Positions 30,377-38,504 of a stretch of 64,000 nucleotides of DNA are shown in pieces. The stretch lies in assembly GCA_001485605.1 (NCBI GenBank), contig FAON01000016.1, positions 31,949 through 95,948 on the forward strand, read 5' to 3'. Made by a program: the position numbers and the translations under genes. Each line of letters opens with the position of its first letter. The stretch's first letter is position 1. A model generated the notes under the pieces. The model saw nothing but the letters and a program-made list of their open reading frames with translations, did not search any database and had not been told where the DNA came from. The DNA comes from Candidatus Kryptobacter tengchongensis. Lineage in GTDB: Bacteria > Bacteroidota > Ignavibacteria > Kryptoniales > Kryptoniaceae.

Positions 30377-31059
30377 AGGTAACTGCAATAATTCCAGCTG
30401 GAGGATATGGAAGGAGAATGAACGCGGGTATACATAAACAGCTGATAGAGATATCTGGAAAGCCGATTTTAGTTCATACGCTTGAGAAATTTCAAAATTG
30501 TAATTGCGTTGATTCTATAATAATAGCAACAGCTCCGGAAATTTTGCTTGAAGTTGAGAATCTTGTTAAGAAATTTAACATAACGAAAGTTGTTGAGGTC
30601 ACAATCGGTGGAAATGAAAGACAGGATTCTGTTTACAATGCTTTGCAAATGATGGTTTACCATCATACAGAGATAGTTGTTGTTCATGATGCGGTTAGAC
30701 CTTTTATAACATGTGAAAAAATTTGTGAAGTTATTTCGGCTTGCAAGGAGACCGGAGCAGCTATCCTTGCGGTTCGCCCAAAGGAAACTGTTAAGCTTGG
30801 TGGGGAGGACAGTTTTGTTGAAAGGACGCTTGATAGAAACTTGCTTTGGCTTGTGCAAACCCCACAGGCGTTTTATTATACAGTTTTACAACAGGCGTAT
30901 AAAAAAGCTTATACTGATTCCTTTTATGGAACGGATGATTCATCTCTTGTTGAGCGAATTGGTGTCAAGGTCAAAATTGTTGAAGGGCTGTATGAAAATA
31001 TAAAGATAACAACCCCGGAAGACATTGAATTTGCAAAAATGTTGCTTGAAGGGCGGTAA
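30373..31059 (+). CDS. ispD: 2-C-methyl-D-erythritol 4-phosphate cytidylyltransferase
   Basis: Third enzyme of the non-mevalonate isoprenoid pathway; forms CDP-methylerythritol from MEP and CTP. 228 residues: IPAGGYGRRMNAGIHKQ nucleotide loop, KPILVHTLEKF, GGNERQDSVYNAL, VHDAVRPFI, TPQAFYY and the C-terminal ITTPEDIEFA. A TTG start is chosen, preceded by GGAGGA and overlapping the permease stop. No other MEP-pathway gene is in the window. tRNA-Arg follows after 20 bases. Confidence 0.95.
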   Translation: MKVTAIIPAGGYGRRMNAGIHKQLIEISGKPILVHTLEKFQNCNCVDSIIIATAPEILLEVENLVKKFNITKVVEVTIGGNERQDSVYNALQMMVYHHTEIVVVHDAVRPFITCEKICEVISACKETGAAILAVRPKETVKLGGEDSFVERTLDRNLLWLVQTPQAFYYTVLQQAYKKAYTDSFYGTDDSSLVERIGVKVKIVEGLYENIKITTPEDIEFAKMLLEGR

Positions 31060-31079
31060 ATTTTTTAAATTTTAAAAAA

Positions 31080-31153
31080 GCGCCTGTAGCTCAATTGGAC
31101 AGAGCAGCGGACTTCGGATCCGCGGGTTGGGGGTTCGAGTCCCTCCAGGCGCG
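31080..31153 (+). tRNA. tRNA-Arg (anticodon TCG)
   Basis: Full cloverleaf: acceptor GCGCCTG / CAGGCGC, D-arm with GGAC, anticodon stem GCGGA / TCCGC with loop CTTCGGA (anticodon TCG, codon CGA), T-arm GGGGG-TTCGAGT-CCCTC. Discriminator G; the CCA end is not encoded. A20 in the D loop fits arginine identity. Confidence 0.95.
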
Positions 31154-31154
31154 C

Positions 31155-31183
31155 TAAAGAGAATTGCTTGATATTTCTCTTTA
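31155..31183 (+). terminator. Possible terminator after tRNA-Arg
   Basis: Nine-pair AT-rich stem TAAAGAGAA / TTCTCTTTA with an 11-base loop, starting 2 bases after the tRNA. Only a short T-run follows, so function is uncertain. Confidence 0.35.
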
Positions 31184-31315
31184 TTGTGGTTGATTTTAAG
31201 GCATCTTGCGACCTCATTGTTGCCCGATCTGAAGGGGTTATTTGAACAATGATAAAAAAGAACTGTTCAGACAAACTTAAAAACAAATTTTCGTTAAAGT
31301 CATTCAATCTGTTTT

Positions 31316-32314
31316 TTAAATTTCCAAATCTTTTGAAATCAATTCTATATCCCCACCTGATGTAGAAGCTTTAATCGTTGTGCCAGAATTTGATTTTCCT
31401 ATCCAGCCTTTGAGTTCAGAGTGTGACTTTGTTTCAATTTTTATAGGGAAGTCAACTTTTATATCTCCGCCGGATGTTTTAAAATCAATGTAGGCGTTTA
31501 AATTTGAAGGCGCATAAATTTTTACATCTCCGCCGGAGGAGGACAATCTTGTTATTCCCGAAGCCAAGATAAATTCAACATTTATATCACCACCAGATGA
31601 AGAAGCTGAAACAGAACCAGTTAGTTTGTTTATTGTTATATCACCACCTGAGGATTTTGCTTCAAGTTCTCCCTGGTATTCACTAACGATTATATCCCCT
31701 CCAGCTGTTTTTATTTCCCCGGAGCCTGCACAATTTCTAAGGCGTATATCCCCGCCTGCCGATGAAGCATAAGTCCTTCCCCTCAAATCCTTTGCATGGA
31801 TGTCGCCACCTGCAGATGAAAGATCAAAGTTATTTGACTTAAAGTTTTCAATCTTGATATCTCCGCCTGTGCTTTTCACAGTGAGATCGGATAAACTATC
31901 GGGTGCATTTACCACAAGCTGAGCCATTTCAACCCATTTTCTACCAAAAAGAAACAACTCGGAAAAATCAAACCAAGGAATTTTTTTCTTCCGTTTTATC
32001 TTAATAGTTAAGCTGTTTTCTCCTTCCTCAAATGAGATGTTGAGTTCTTTTAATCTTTCTTGTGAACCCCTTACATAAAAGTTGAGGTTGATTTCATTTG
32101 AACTATGCGATTGAATTATGACATCTGAAACATCTGATTCAATGTAAAGCTTATATCCGGGGTTTGCCTTGAAGGATTTTGAAAATTTTAATTCGTCAGC
32201 TGTTTGCAAGCTATTTTGAGGTGTGATTTCTCTTGTCTTTATGTTTGAGCATAGAAGCAGACCGCCAGCAAATATGAAACCTGTAATTATAAAAATTAAA
32301 AATTTGGGTTTCAT
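31316..32314 (-). CDS. DUF4097-type repeat protein, exported
   Basis: 332 residues with an N-terminal signal peptide (KFLIFIITGFIFAGGLLLCS). The second half is a tandem array of nine [ST/A]GGD[IV] units spaced about 17-30 residues apart (TGGDIKI, AGGDIHA, AGGDIRL, AGGDIIV, SGGDITI, SGGDINV, SGGDVKI, SGGDIKV, SGGDIEL). That is the pattern of the DUF4097/DUF2807 beta-helix families, where each unit is a turn of a right-handed helix. Role unknown; probably a surface or periplasmic adhesin-like element. Last gene of the minus-strand unit from tilS; the gap to the DUF4837 gene is 59 bases. Confidence 0.82.
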   Translation of the reverse strand: MKPKFLIFIITGFIFAGGLLLCSNIKTREITPQNSLQTADELKFSKSFKANPGYKLYIESDVSDVIIQSHSSNEINLNFYVRGSQERLKELNISFEEGENSLTIKIKRKKKIPWFDFSELFLFGRKWVEMAQLVVNAPDSLSDLTVKSTGGDIKIENFKSNNFDLSSAGGDIHAKDLRGRTYASSAGGDIRLRNCAGSGEIKTAGGDIIVSEYQGELEAKSSGGDITINKLTGSVSASSSGGDINVEFILASGITRLSSSGGDVKIYAPSNLNAYIDFKTSGGDIKVDFPIKIETKSHSELKGWIGKSNSGTTIKASTSGGDIELISKDLEI

Positions 32315-32373
32315 TGTGATCTCAAAATTTTATTTTTCTAACCGTGCAATACGAGGCGAATAGTTTAAATGTT

Positions 32374-33453
32374 TCAATTGTTTTTTAAATCGCTGGCGGT
32401 TTTAAATGTGTGTAGGAGGGCATCTATTTGAACGATTAACTTCTTTTTTTCATATCTTGGGGCAAAAATTGAACCATCAAGAAAGTAAATTCTTTTTTGA
32501 GTTGAGTCATAAAAAACATATGAGATGAACGGACCTCCACCTGTAAAATCGTTAAATCTCCATAAACCTTGAACCCTTATCGCATATCTTCCGTTAAAGT
32601 TTACGGGGAAAAAGTAGAGATGTTTTATACTTTCTGGGTCATCTGCTATTATAACCCAGGCATCATCTCGGGTTGTCCTGTAAAATTTTCGTGTTATCTC
32701 ATTTCTTTTCTCAGCGATCCATATTTGATTGAAAAATCTGTATGGTTCGTAAACTGAGTCAATCCAATGAACGAAAATAAATCTCTCCATATCCTCTGGT
32801 GTTCTTCTTCTCAACCAGACGAATTTTTCCTGTGCTGAATCCTTGGCGATATAGTAATCGTGTTGAACAAACATTGTCCAGCCATATTTCTGAAGCAAGT
32901 ACTTTTCAATATCTTTTTTATTGTGTCCCTCTGAAATTATCCCTTCCATTTCACGGGCGAAAAATTCATCTCTAAAATAAATGTAAATTTCGTTTCTATC
33001 TTTTGTTAAGTGCTTTAAGAGATTTTCTCTGTCTTTTGCGATAAGGACAAGAATGATTTGACCATTGCTCCACAGGTTCTTTTTTATGAAAATATAAGCT
33101 GAATCTTTTTGTATAAGTTCTTTTGAGGCTGGATCAAGCATATTTTGAACATATAGTCCAATTTCGCTTTTATCGTCAAGCGTTGAGACGAACATTAAAT
33201 TCTTTCGGTATTTGAGTCTATCAATTGATTGAATTTGAAACTCTGGTTTTATGATAAATAAACTTTCAGGTTGAGGTGTGTAAAGAAGTCGGTGAAATAC
33301 TGATTTTAACGGTTGCTCAAGTTGTATGTAAAGAAGCGAATCAATATAAGTTATAATTTCAGTTTCATCTCCCGTGGCTTTTGGTTTCAGGTTTGAGCAT
33401 GAGATGATAAAAGACGAGAGGATAAGTAAGATGAGAAATTTTTTCATCGCCAT
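32374..33453 (-). CDS. DUF4837-family lipoprotein
   Basis: 359 residues with a lipoprotein signal: a hydrophobic stretch ending in IISC (lipobox), then a charged linker. The body (ETEIITYIDSLL, IKPEFQIQSIDRLKYRKNLMFV, GAWRFNDF-like GLWRFNDFTGGGPFISYV) matches what I recall of DUF4837, a family confined mainly to Bacteroidota and relatives, function unknown. The start may be either of two ATGs at 33453 or 33447. It lies 6 bases downstream of the dolichol-kinase-like gene, in the ftsH operon. Confidence 0.75.
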   Translation of the reverse strand: MAMKKFLILLILSSFIISCSNLKPKATGDETEIITYIDSLLYIQLEQPLKSVFHRLLYTPQPESLFIIKPEFQIQSIDRLKYRKNLMFVSTLDDKSEIGLYVQNMLDPASKELIQKDSAYIFIKKNLWSNGQIILVLIAKDRENLLKHLTKDRNEIYIYFRDEFFAREMEGIISEGHNKKDIEKYLLQKYGWTMFVQHDYYIAKDSAQEKFVWLRRRTPEDMERFIFVHWIDSVYEPYRFFNQIWIAEKRNEITRKFYRTTRDDAWVIIADDPESIKHLYFFPVNFNGRYAIRVQGLWRFNDFTGGGPFISYVFYDSTQKRIYFLDGSIFAPRYEKKKLIVQIDALLHTFKTASDLKNN

Positions 33454-33459
33454 AGAAAT

Positions 33460-34206
33460 TTATTTTAAAAAGTAAAGGTCAAGGTTTGGGTAAAAGATTG
33501 AATAAAGAAGCCACATCGTTGCACCTATGCTTACAGGGATTGAGAGATTGTCATCAACTTTGAGGTCAATTGACGCTGCTTCTATGATCCCACCAACGAT
33601 TGCTGAAATCATTGTTATGATATATTCCCCTGGTAGATTTTGGACTTTCGGTGCAAGCAGGACAACTGGAATTGCAGCTATGATGAATGCGATTGTTCCT
33701 TCAAGTGATTTTTTGAAAAATTTATGTTTTCCAAATTTTCTACCGAACACAGCTGCACTTGCGTCGGAGAGTATGAGAATTGCGAAAGCATTTATGACTA
33801 TAAACTTTGGAAATATAATAACGCAAACGAGCGCTGAGATGAAAACCCATGTTGCTCCATTGAGATTTTTCATCTTGTGATCTCTTTCATGCTGGCGAAG
33901 GATAAAACCGAAAAATTTGTAAAAGAGTTTTTGAGCGGTTGGGTTATAATATCTTATTACATCAACACTGAGAAAGCCAAGAGTTAAAAGGATTAAAATT
34001 TTTATTGCGAGATCTCGTGGTGTGAAGTAGTAAATTACGGGGATGAGCATTGAAAATTGATGTATCGCCTTGCGAATGTACTCAGCTTTATAATTTCGGT
34101 CTATGTTTTTATTAAAGTCAATGAGTATTTCTGAATAGTCGGGGGCTTCAAATTTTCCGTTAATTTTTTGGTTCAGGATTTGAAGATACTCTTGGAGTTG
34201 TTTCAT
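33460..34206 (-). CDS. SEC59/DGK1/VTE5-family lipid kinase-like membrane protein
   Basis: Multi-pass membrane protein related to dolichol kinase and phosphatidate cytidylyltransferase-like proteins. The signature SDASAAVFGRKFGKHKF and KSLEGTIAF, followed by GGIIEAASIDLKVDDNLSIPV, is the CTP-dependent polyprenol/diacylglycerol kinase motif. Helices flank it. I choose the ATG at 34206 (MKQLQEYLQ); the frame also opens from a GTG at 34248. Both overlap the 3' end of ftsH, by 47 or 89 bases. Substrate is likely a polyprenol or diacylglycerol; not shown. Confidence 0.8.
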   Translation of the reverse strand: MKQLQEYLQILNQKINGKFEAPDYSEILIDFNKNIDRNYKAEYIRKAIHQFSMLIPVIYYFTPRDLAIKILILLTLGFLSVDVIRYYNPTAQKLFYKFFGFILRQHERDHKMKNLNGATWVFISALVCVIIFPKFIVINAFAILILSDASAAVFGRKFGKHKFFKKSLEGTIAFIIAAIPVVLLAPKVQNLPGEYIITMISAIVGGIIEAASIDLKVDDNLSIPVSIGATMWLLYSIFYPNLDLYFLK

Positions 34207-36187
34207 CTTGACCGTTGGCTTTCTTTTGGATGGGTGGAAGTTCTTCACCCTTTATGATTTTGTCTATTTCATCACCTGTCAGCGTTTCTCTTTCAAGGAG
34301 TGCATTTGCAAGGCGATGGAGTGCATCTATGTTTTCCATTAAAATTTTTTCAGCTCTTTCCATACAATTTGTGACGATGTTTTTCACTTCTTCGTCAATT
34401 AAAATCGCCGTTTGTTCACTGTAATTTTGATGTCTTGTTATTTCTTTCCCGAGGAAGATTTCTTCTTCTTTTGTCCCATATGTTAGGGGTCCAAGTCGCT
34501 CGCTCATTCCCCATTCGCATACCATTTTTCTTGCAATCGTTGTTGCTTTTTCAAGGTCATCAGCTGCGCCAGTTGTAAGTGAATTAAAGATTATCTTTTC
34601 CGCTGCTCTTCCGCCAAGAGCATATGTTATCATAGCCTCAAGGTATTCTTTTGAATATGTATGTCTTTCATCAATCGGAAGATAAGTTGTAACTCCAAGT
34701 GCTCTGCCTCGTGGGATTATGGTAACTTTATGAACTGGGTCAGCTTCTGGCAACATCTTTGCAACTAATACATGTCCAGATTCGTGGTATGCAGTTATCC
34801 TTTTTTCTCTCTCTGAAATAGCAACATTTTTTCTCTGTATCCCCATCATGACTTTATCTTTAGCTTCTTCAAAGTCTTGCATTGTCACAAGGTCATGGTT
34901 TTTCCTTGCTGCAAGAAGTGCAGCTTCATTCACAAGGTTTGCAAGGTCAGCCCCTGAAAATCCAGGTGTTGATTTTGCTATAATTTCAAGATTTACATCT
35001 GGAGCAAGTGGTAATCTGCGTGTATGGACTTTGAGAATTTCAAGTCGTCCTTTTACATCAGGTCTATCAACGACAATTTGCCTATCAAATCTTCCCGGTC
35101 TTAAGAGTGCGGGGTCAAGTATATCAGGTCTATTTGTTGCGGCTATTACGATTATGCCGCTATTTTCTTCAAATCCATCCATTTCAACGAGAAGTTGATT
35201 CAAGGTTTGTTCTCTTTCGTCATGACCTCCGCCAAGTCCTGCTCCTCTATGTCTTCCAACTGCATCAATCTCATCTATAAAGACGATACATGGGGCAAGT
35301 TTTTTAGCCTGTTCAAAAAGGTCTCTTACTCTGCTTGCCCCAACACCGACGAACATTTCAACGAATTCCGCACCGCTTATTGAAAGAAATGGCACGCCTG
35401 CTTCGCCTGCAACCGCCTTCGCAAGAAGCGTTTTTCCCGTCCCTGGGGGTCCAAGGAGTAAAACACCTTTGGGGATTTTACCCCCAAGCCGTTGAAACTT
35501 TCTCGGGTCCTTTAGGAATTCTATTATTTCTTTGAGTTCTTCTTTCGCTTCGTCAACACCGGCAACATCGTTAAATGTAACTTTTGGGATATTATTGGTT
35601 ACAATTCTCGCTCTACTTTTTCCGAATGTAAAAATGTTTTTCGTCGTCGTCCCTTGCATCCGCCTCATTATCAAGAACCAGATGAAGATAAGCAAGACCC
35701 ATGGAATTATGCTTAAAAGAGCATTTAACCACTGGTCGCTTTCCTTAACGAAGTTAAATTTAACTCCCCTGCGCGTCCATTCATCTATAACCCTTGAATC
35801 CGATGCGTTCGGTAAAAATACAACAAATTTATCTCCTCTGACTTTTTTCCCGTCAACAGTTATCATCTCTTCGGGTTCTTTAAGAACGCCGTGAAAATCA
35901 AAATTGTTTACATCAGTTTTCTTGACGATTGCCTCTTTAATTTTCCCAGCTTTTAAAAATTGCTGATATTGATCAAATGTAATCTCATATTCAAGTTTTT
36001 GATTCCCTCTGAACCAGACCATAAGTGCGAAGACAGCAGAGATAATTATCAGCCAGCTCAGGATTACCCTTGCAACTTTTCCCCAGTTGAAGTCGTCATT
36101 ATTGCCGTTATCAATTTGAGGTTTTCTCATCTTTCTATCGCTTTTTCTGAATTTATTATCATTTGAATTTAAAAATTCTCTAAACAT
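34160..36187 (-). CDS. ftsH: ATP-dependent zinc metalloprotease FtsH
   Basis: Membrane-bound AAA+ protease that degrades misfolded and regulatory membrane and cytosolic proteins as a hexamer. 675 residues: membrane helices at about 38-59 and 152-176, Walker A GPPGTGKT at 236-243, Walker [11 protein letters not shown] at 291-300, second region of homology ([20 protein letters not shown]), zinc motif HESGH at 458-462. Ribosome binding site GGAGG lies 9 bases before the ATG. The order tilS-hpt-ftsH is conserved in many bacteria. Confidence 0.97.
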   Translation of the reverse strand: MFREFLNSNDNKFRKSDRKMRKPQIDNGNNDDFNWGKVARVILSWLIIISAVFALMVWFRGNQKLEYEITFDQYQQFLKAGKIKEAIVKKTDVNNFDFHGVLKEPEEMITVDGKKVRGDKFVVFLPNASDSRVIDEWTRRGVKFNFVKESDQWLNALLSIIPWVLLIFIWFLIMRRMQGTTTKNIFTFGKSRARIVTNNIPKVTFNDVAGVDEAKEELKEIIEFLKDPRKFQRLGGKIPKGVLLLGPPGTGKTLLAKAVAGEAGVPFLSISGAEFVEMFVGVGASRVRDLFEQAKKLAPCIVFIDEIDAVGRHRGAGLGGGHDEREQTLNQLLVEMDGFEENSGIIVIAATNRPDILDPALLRPGRFDRQIVVDRPDVKGRLEILKVHTRRLPLAPDVNLEIIAKSTPGFSGADLANLVNEAALLAARKNHDLVTMQDFEEAKDKVMMGIQRKNVAISEREKRITAYHESGHVLVAKMLPEADPVHKVTIIPRGRALGVTTYLPIDERHTYSKEYLEAMITYALGGRAAEKIIFNSLTTGAADDLEKATTIARKMVCEWGMSERLGPLTYGTKEEEIFLGKEITRHQNYSEQTAILIDEEVKNIVTNCMERAEKILMENIDALHRLANALLERETLTGDEIDKIIKGEELPPIQKKANGQDETTPRVSSNPEPKN

Positions 36188-36211
36188 TTTTCAAAACCTC
36201 CACGCTGGAAT

Positions 36212-36763
36212 TTATTTTTGCGAATCAATAACATAGATTGCTTTTAGATTTCTTCCTTTCTGGGCATAATCAAGACCATAGCCAATTACGAACTCATCAC
36301 CTATCTCAAATCCAATATAATCAATTTTAAAGTCAATTTGAACTCTGTTCTTCTTATATAACAAAGTAACTATCCTTAAAGATTTCGGGTTTTTGAGCAT
36401 GATTAAGTTTTTGATAAATTTTATTGAAAGTCCTGAATCTATCACATCCTCAACCACGATTATGTCCCTTCCTGTTACCTGACAGTCAAGGTCTTTGAGA
36501 AGTTTTACATGACCAGAAGAAATTTTCTCATCCCCATAGCTTGAAAGTTTAAGAAAGTCAATTTCACAGTCAATTTTAACCTCACGAATTAAATCAGCGA
36601 AAAATATAACTGAGCCATTTAAAACGCCTATGAAGATCGGAATGCTTCCTTCATAATCTTTGCTTATTTGTTCGCCAAGTTCTTTTACCTTTCTTTTTAT
36701 CTCTTCCTCTGTTATTAGAATTTTAAATCTTTCTCCGTTGATATAAACTATTTCGTCGCTCAT
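36212..36763 (-). CDS. hpt: Hypoxanthine phosphoribosyltransferase
   Basis: Purine salvage enzyme making IMP (or GMP) from hypoxanthine (or guanine) and PRPP. 183 residues with the PRPP-binding loop VVEDVIDSGLS and the C-terminal block IGFEIGDEFVIGYGLDY that closes on the base. It overlaps tilS by 4 bases (ATGA) and is followed by ftsH after 24 bases, the usual tilS-hpt-ftsH cluster. Confidence 0.94.
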   Translation of the reverse strand: MSDEIVYINGERFKILITEEEIKRKVKELGEQISKDYEGSIPIFIGVLNGSVIFFADLIREVKIDCEIDFLKLSSYGDEKISSGHVKLLKDLDCQVTGRDIIVVEDVIDSGLSIKFIKNLIMLKNPKSLRIVTLLYKKNRVQIDFKIDYIGFEIGDEFVIGYGLDYAQKGRNLKAIYVIDSQK

Positions 36764-38157
36764 TGGTTTTGTGCGATTGGTTTTGGATGAAATTCAATTT
36801 TAAGTATTTTCTGAGTTGAGTCGGTTATTTTAAACCTATCATCAAGCCTGAAACCGCAAACCCATACAATTTTACCTTCTGATTCAAGGACGAGGATTTT
36901 TCTTTTCTCATAGACAGGTATTTTAAGGTCAATCAGAAAGTCGCTTAATTTTTTTCTCCCTTTCATTCCAAGTGGGATAAACCAGTCGCCAGGTTGCCAG
37001 TTTCTCAAAATGAGTTCATCTGCTATAAGCTCGGCGTCAATATATTCCACTTGGGGATTACGGTTGAATTGAACATCTTCTTTTTTGACAAATTCAGACG
37101 AGAAAACAAAAAAATCAGTTTCGTATTTTTCACCAGGGTGAACATATGCGAATACTTCTGTTTCAAATAATTCTGGCTTTCGTATAAAGACAAGATATTG
37201 CCTATCTCTATAAACGAAAAGATCTTTTGAAATCATCATTGAGCTCCCGGGGGTTGAATCAATTAAATTAAGCACAGATAGAACCCTTGCGAAGTCAATT
37301 CTCTCGTTAAAGAATGTTTCAATTGTTGATATTATAACGCTTTCCTGTATAAAGAAAAGATAGTTTTTCAATCGCTGGATGTCAATTAAAATTTTACCTG
37401 GATTTTCTTCAACCGCGACAAATTTTATAATTTTCAATGCTTCATGGCGTATAAATTCACTGAGTTCAGAGAAGATCTGGGCAGTTCGGTTAAGTGTTTC
37501 AATTATTCCTGGGTTTATGTTCTCACTTATAAGTGGTAAGAGATTGAGGCGTATATAGTTGCGTCTGTATGTTGTTTTGAAATTTGACGAATCAACTCTA
37601 TATGTTAATCCCTTTTCGTATGCGTATTCTTCTATTTCATCTCTTGTTGCAAATAGAAGAGGTCTTATTATGTTCCCTCTTTTCATTTGTATCCCAGCAA
37701 GTCCATTTATTCCTGAACCACGGAAAAGGTTTAAAAGAACCGTTTCAGCGTTATCATTTGCGTTATGTGCGGTTGCAATTTTATCAAATCCCTTGATCAA
37801 TCTAAGCGTTTCAAAAAAATTATATCTTAATTCTCTTGCCCCTTCCTGAGTTGAAATTTTTTTGCTCTTGCAGTATTCTTTTGTATCTTCGCTTCTGACA
37901 TAGCATTCAATTCCAAGTTCTGAAGCAAACTTTTTAACGAAATTTTCATCTTCATCTGATTCGGCTCCTCTTAATTTATGGTTAAAGTGGGCGACGATAA
38001 GTTCAAGCTTAAGTTGACTTTTTAACTCATTTAACACATCAAGTAAAACCACTGAATCAACGCCACCGCTTACAGCAACTATGATTTTATCCTCGGGTGA
38101 GATGAGCTTATTTTTTTGTATGAATTCCTTGAAGCGATTTATAAAGTCCTTCACCAT
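36760..38157 (-). CDS. tilS: tRNA(Ile)-lysidine synthase
   Basis: Converts C34 of tRNA-Ile(CAT) into lysidine so that it reads AUA. 465 residues: PP-loop SGGVDS at 30-35, FNHKLRGAESDEDE, HNANDNAETVLLNLFRGSG, GLTYRVDSSNF and RRNYIRLNLLPLI. The C-terminal domain carries LRNWQPGDWFIPLGMKGRKKLSDFLID, the TilS C-terminal substrate domain. First coding gene of the minus-strand unit. A tRNA with anticodon CAT lies 76 bases upstream on the same strand. Confidence 0.95.
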   Translation of the reverse strand: MVKDFINRFKEFIQKNKLISPEDKIIVAVSGGVDSVVLLDVLNELKSQLKLELIVAHFNHKLRGAESDEDENFVKKFASELGIECYVRSEDTKEYCKSKKISTQEGARELRYNFFETLRLIKGFDKIATAHNANDNAETVLLNLFRGSGINGLAGIQMKRGNIIRPLLFATRDEIEEYAYEKGLTYRVDSSNFKTTYRRNYIRLNLLPLISENINPGIIETLNRTAQIFSELSEFIRHEALKIIKFVAVEENPGKILIDIQRLKNYLFFIQESVIISTIETFFNERIDFARVLSVLNLIDSTPGSSMMISKDLFVYRDRQYLVFIRKPELFETEVFAYVHPGEKYETDFFVFSSEFVKKEDVQFNRNPQVEYIDAELIADELILRNWQPGDWFIPLGMKGRKKLSDFLIDLKIPVYEKRKILVLESEGKIVWVCGFRLDDRFKITDSTQKILKIEFHPKPIAQNQ

Positions 38158-38185
38158 CGGGATTTAAGGGATTTCGGTTTATATA

Positions 38186-38222
38186 AAAAACCTTTCAGTC
38201 TTGAATAGACTGAAAGGTTTTT
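38186..38222 (-). terminator. Bidirectional intrinsic terminator between tRNA-CAT and tilS
   Basis: Perfect 12-15 pair stem (AACCTTTCAGTC / GACTGAAAGGTT extended by A/T pairs) with a 7-base loop TTGAATA. T-runs on both sides allow termination in either direction; the natural role is to end the tRNA transcript. Confidence 0.9.
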
Positions 38223-38233
38223 GTTTGAAGTTG

Positions 38234-38306
38234 TAGCGGGTGAGGGACTCGAACCCCCGACACGCGGATTATGATTCCGCTGCTCTACCACCTGAGCTAA
38301 CCCGCC
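38234..38306 (-). tRNA. tRNA with anticodon CAT (elongator Met, or Ile2)
   Basis: Cloverleaf on the minus strand: acceptor GGCGGGT / ACCCGCT, D-arm TAGCTCAGGTGGTAGAGC, anticodon stem GCGGA / TCCGC with loop ATCATAA (anticodon CAT), T-arm GGGGG-TTCGAGT-CCCTC, discriminator A, no encoded CCA. The acceptor has a G1-U72 wobble. The anticodon stem lacks the initiator's three GC pairs, so it is not tRNA-fMet. Methionine and lysidine-modified isoleucine identity cannot be separated here by eye. Confidence 0.9.
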
Positions 38307-38327
38307 ACAGGAAGTTTATTTTTTAAA

Positions 38328-38357
38328 AATATAAAAACTTGAGATGAAAAAATCAAA
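38328..38357 (-). promoter_or_regulatory. Possible promoter of tRNA-CAT
   Basis: On the minus strand TTTGAT, an 18-base spacer and TATATT end 22 bases before the tRNA 5' end. AT-rich surroundings make chance matches likely. Confidence 0.3.
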
Positions 38358-38413
38358 TTTGTCAAAGGAATGGAAAGGTTTGAAAGTTAAAGCTGAAGCG
38401 AATATAATACCCC

Positions 38414-38442
38414 TTGACAATTTTTGATTTTCATATTATATT
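38414..38442 (+). promoter_or_regulatory. Near-consensus promoter of receptor cassette 1
   Basis: TTGACA, exactly 17 bases, TATATT. It lies 62 bases before the receptor ATG, leaving a leader of about 55 bases that contains a small GAGTTT/AAACTC inverted repeat and the GGAGG ribosome binding site. The same pair of boxes with the same spacing precedes cassette 2. Confidence 0.75.
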
Positions 38443-38504
38443 TTAGGTGATGAGTTTAGTTTTTTCAAAAATCGGGAAACTCAAAACTTAAATGGAGGCG
38501 AATT

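Noticed and set aside
31065..31307. 80-codon minus-strand ORF containing LEGLEPPTRGSEVRCSVQLSYR
   Set aside because: It is the familiar false translation across the complement of a tRNA gene, here tRNA-Arg.
38344..38427. 27-codon ORF upstream of cassette 1
   Set aside because: No ribosome binding site, and it lies across and before the predicted promoter, so it would not be in the cassette transcript.
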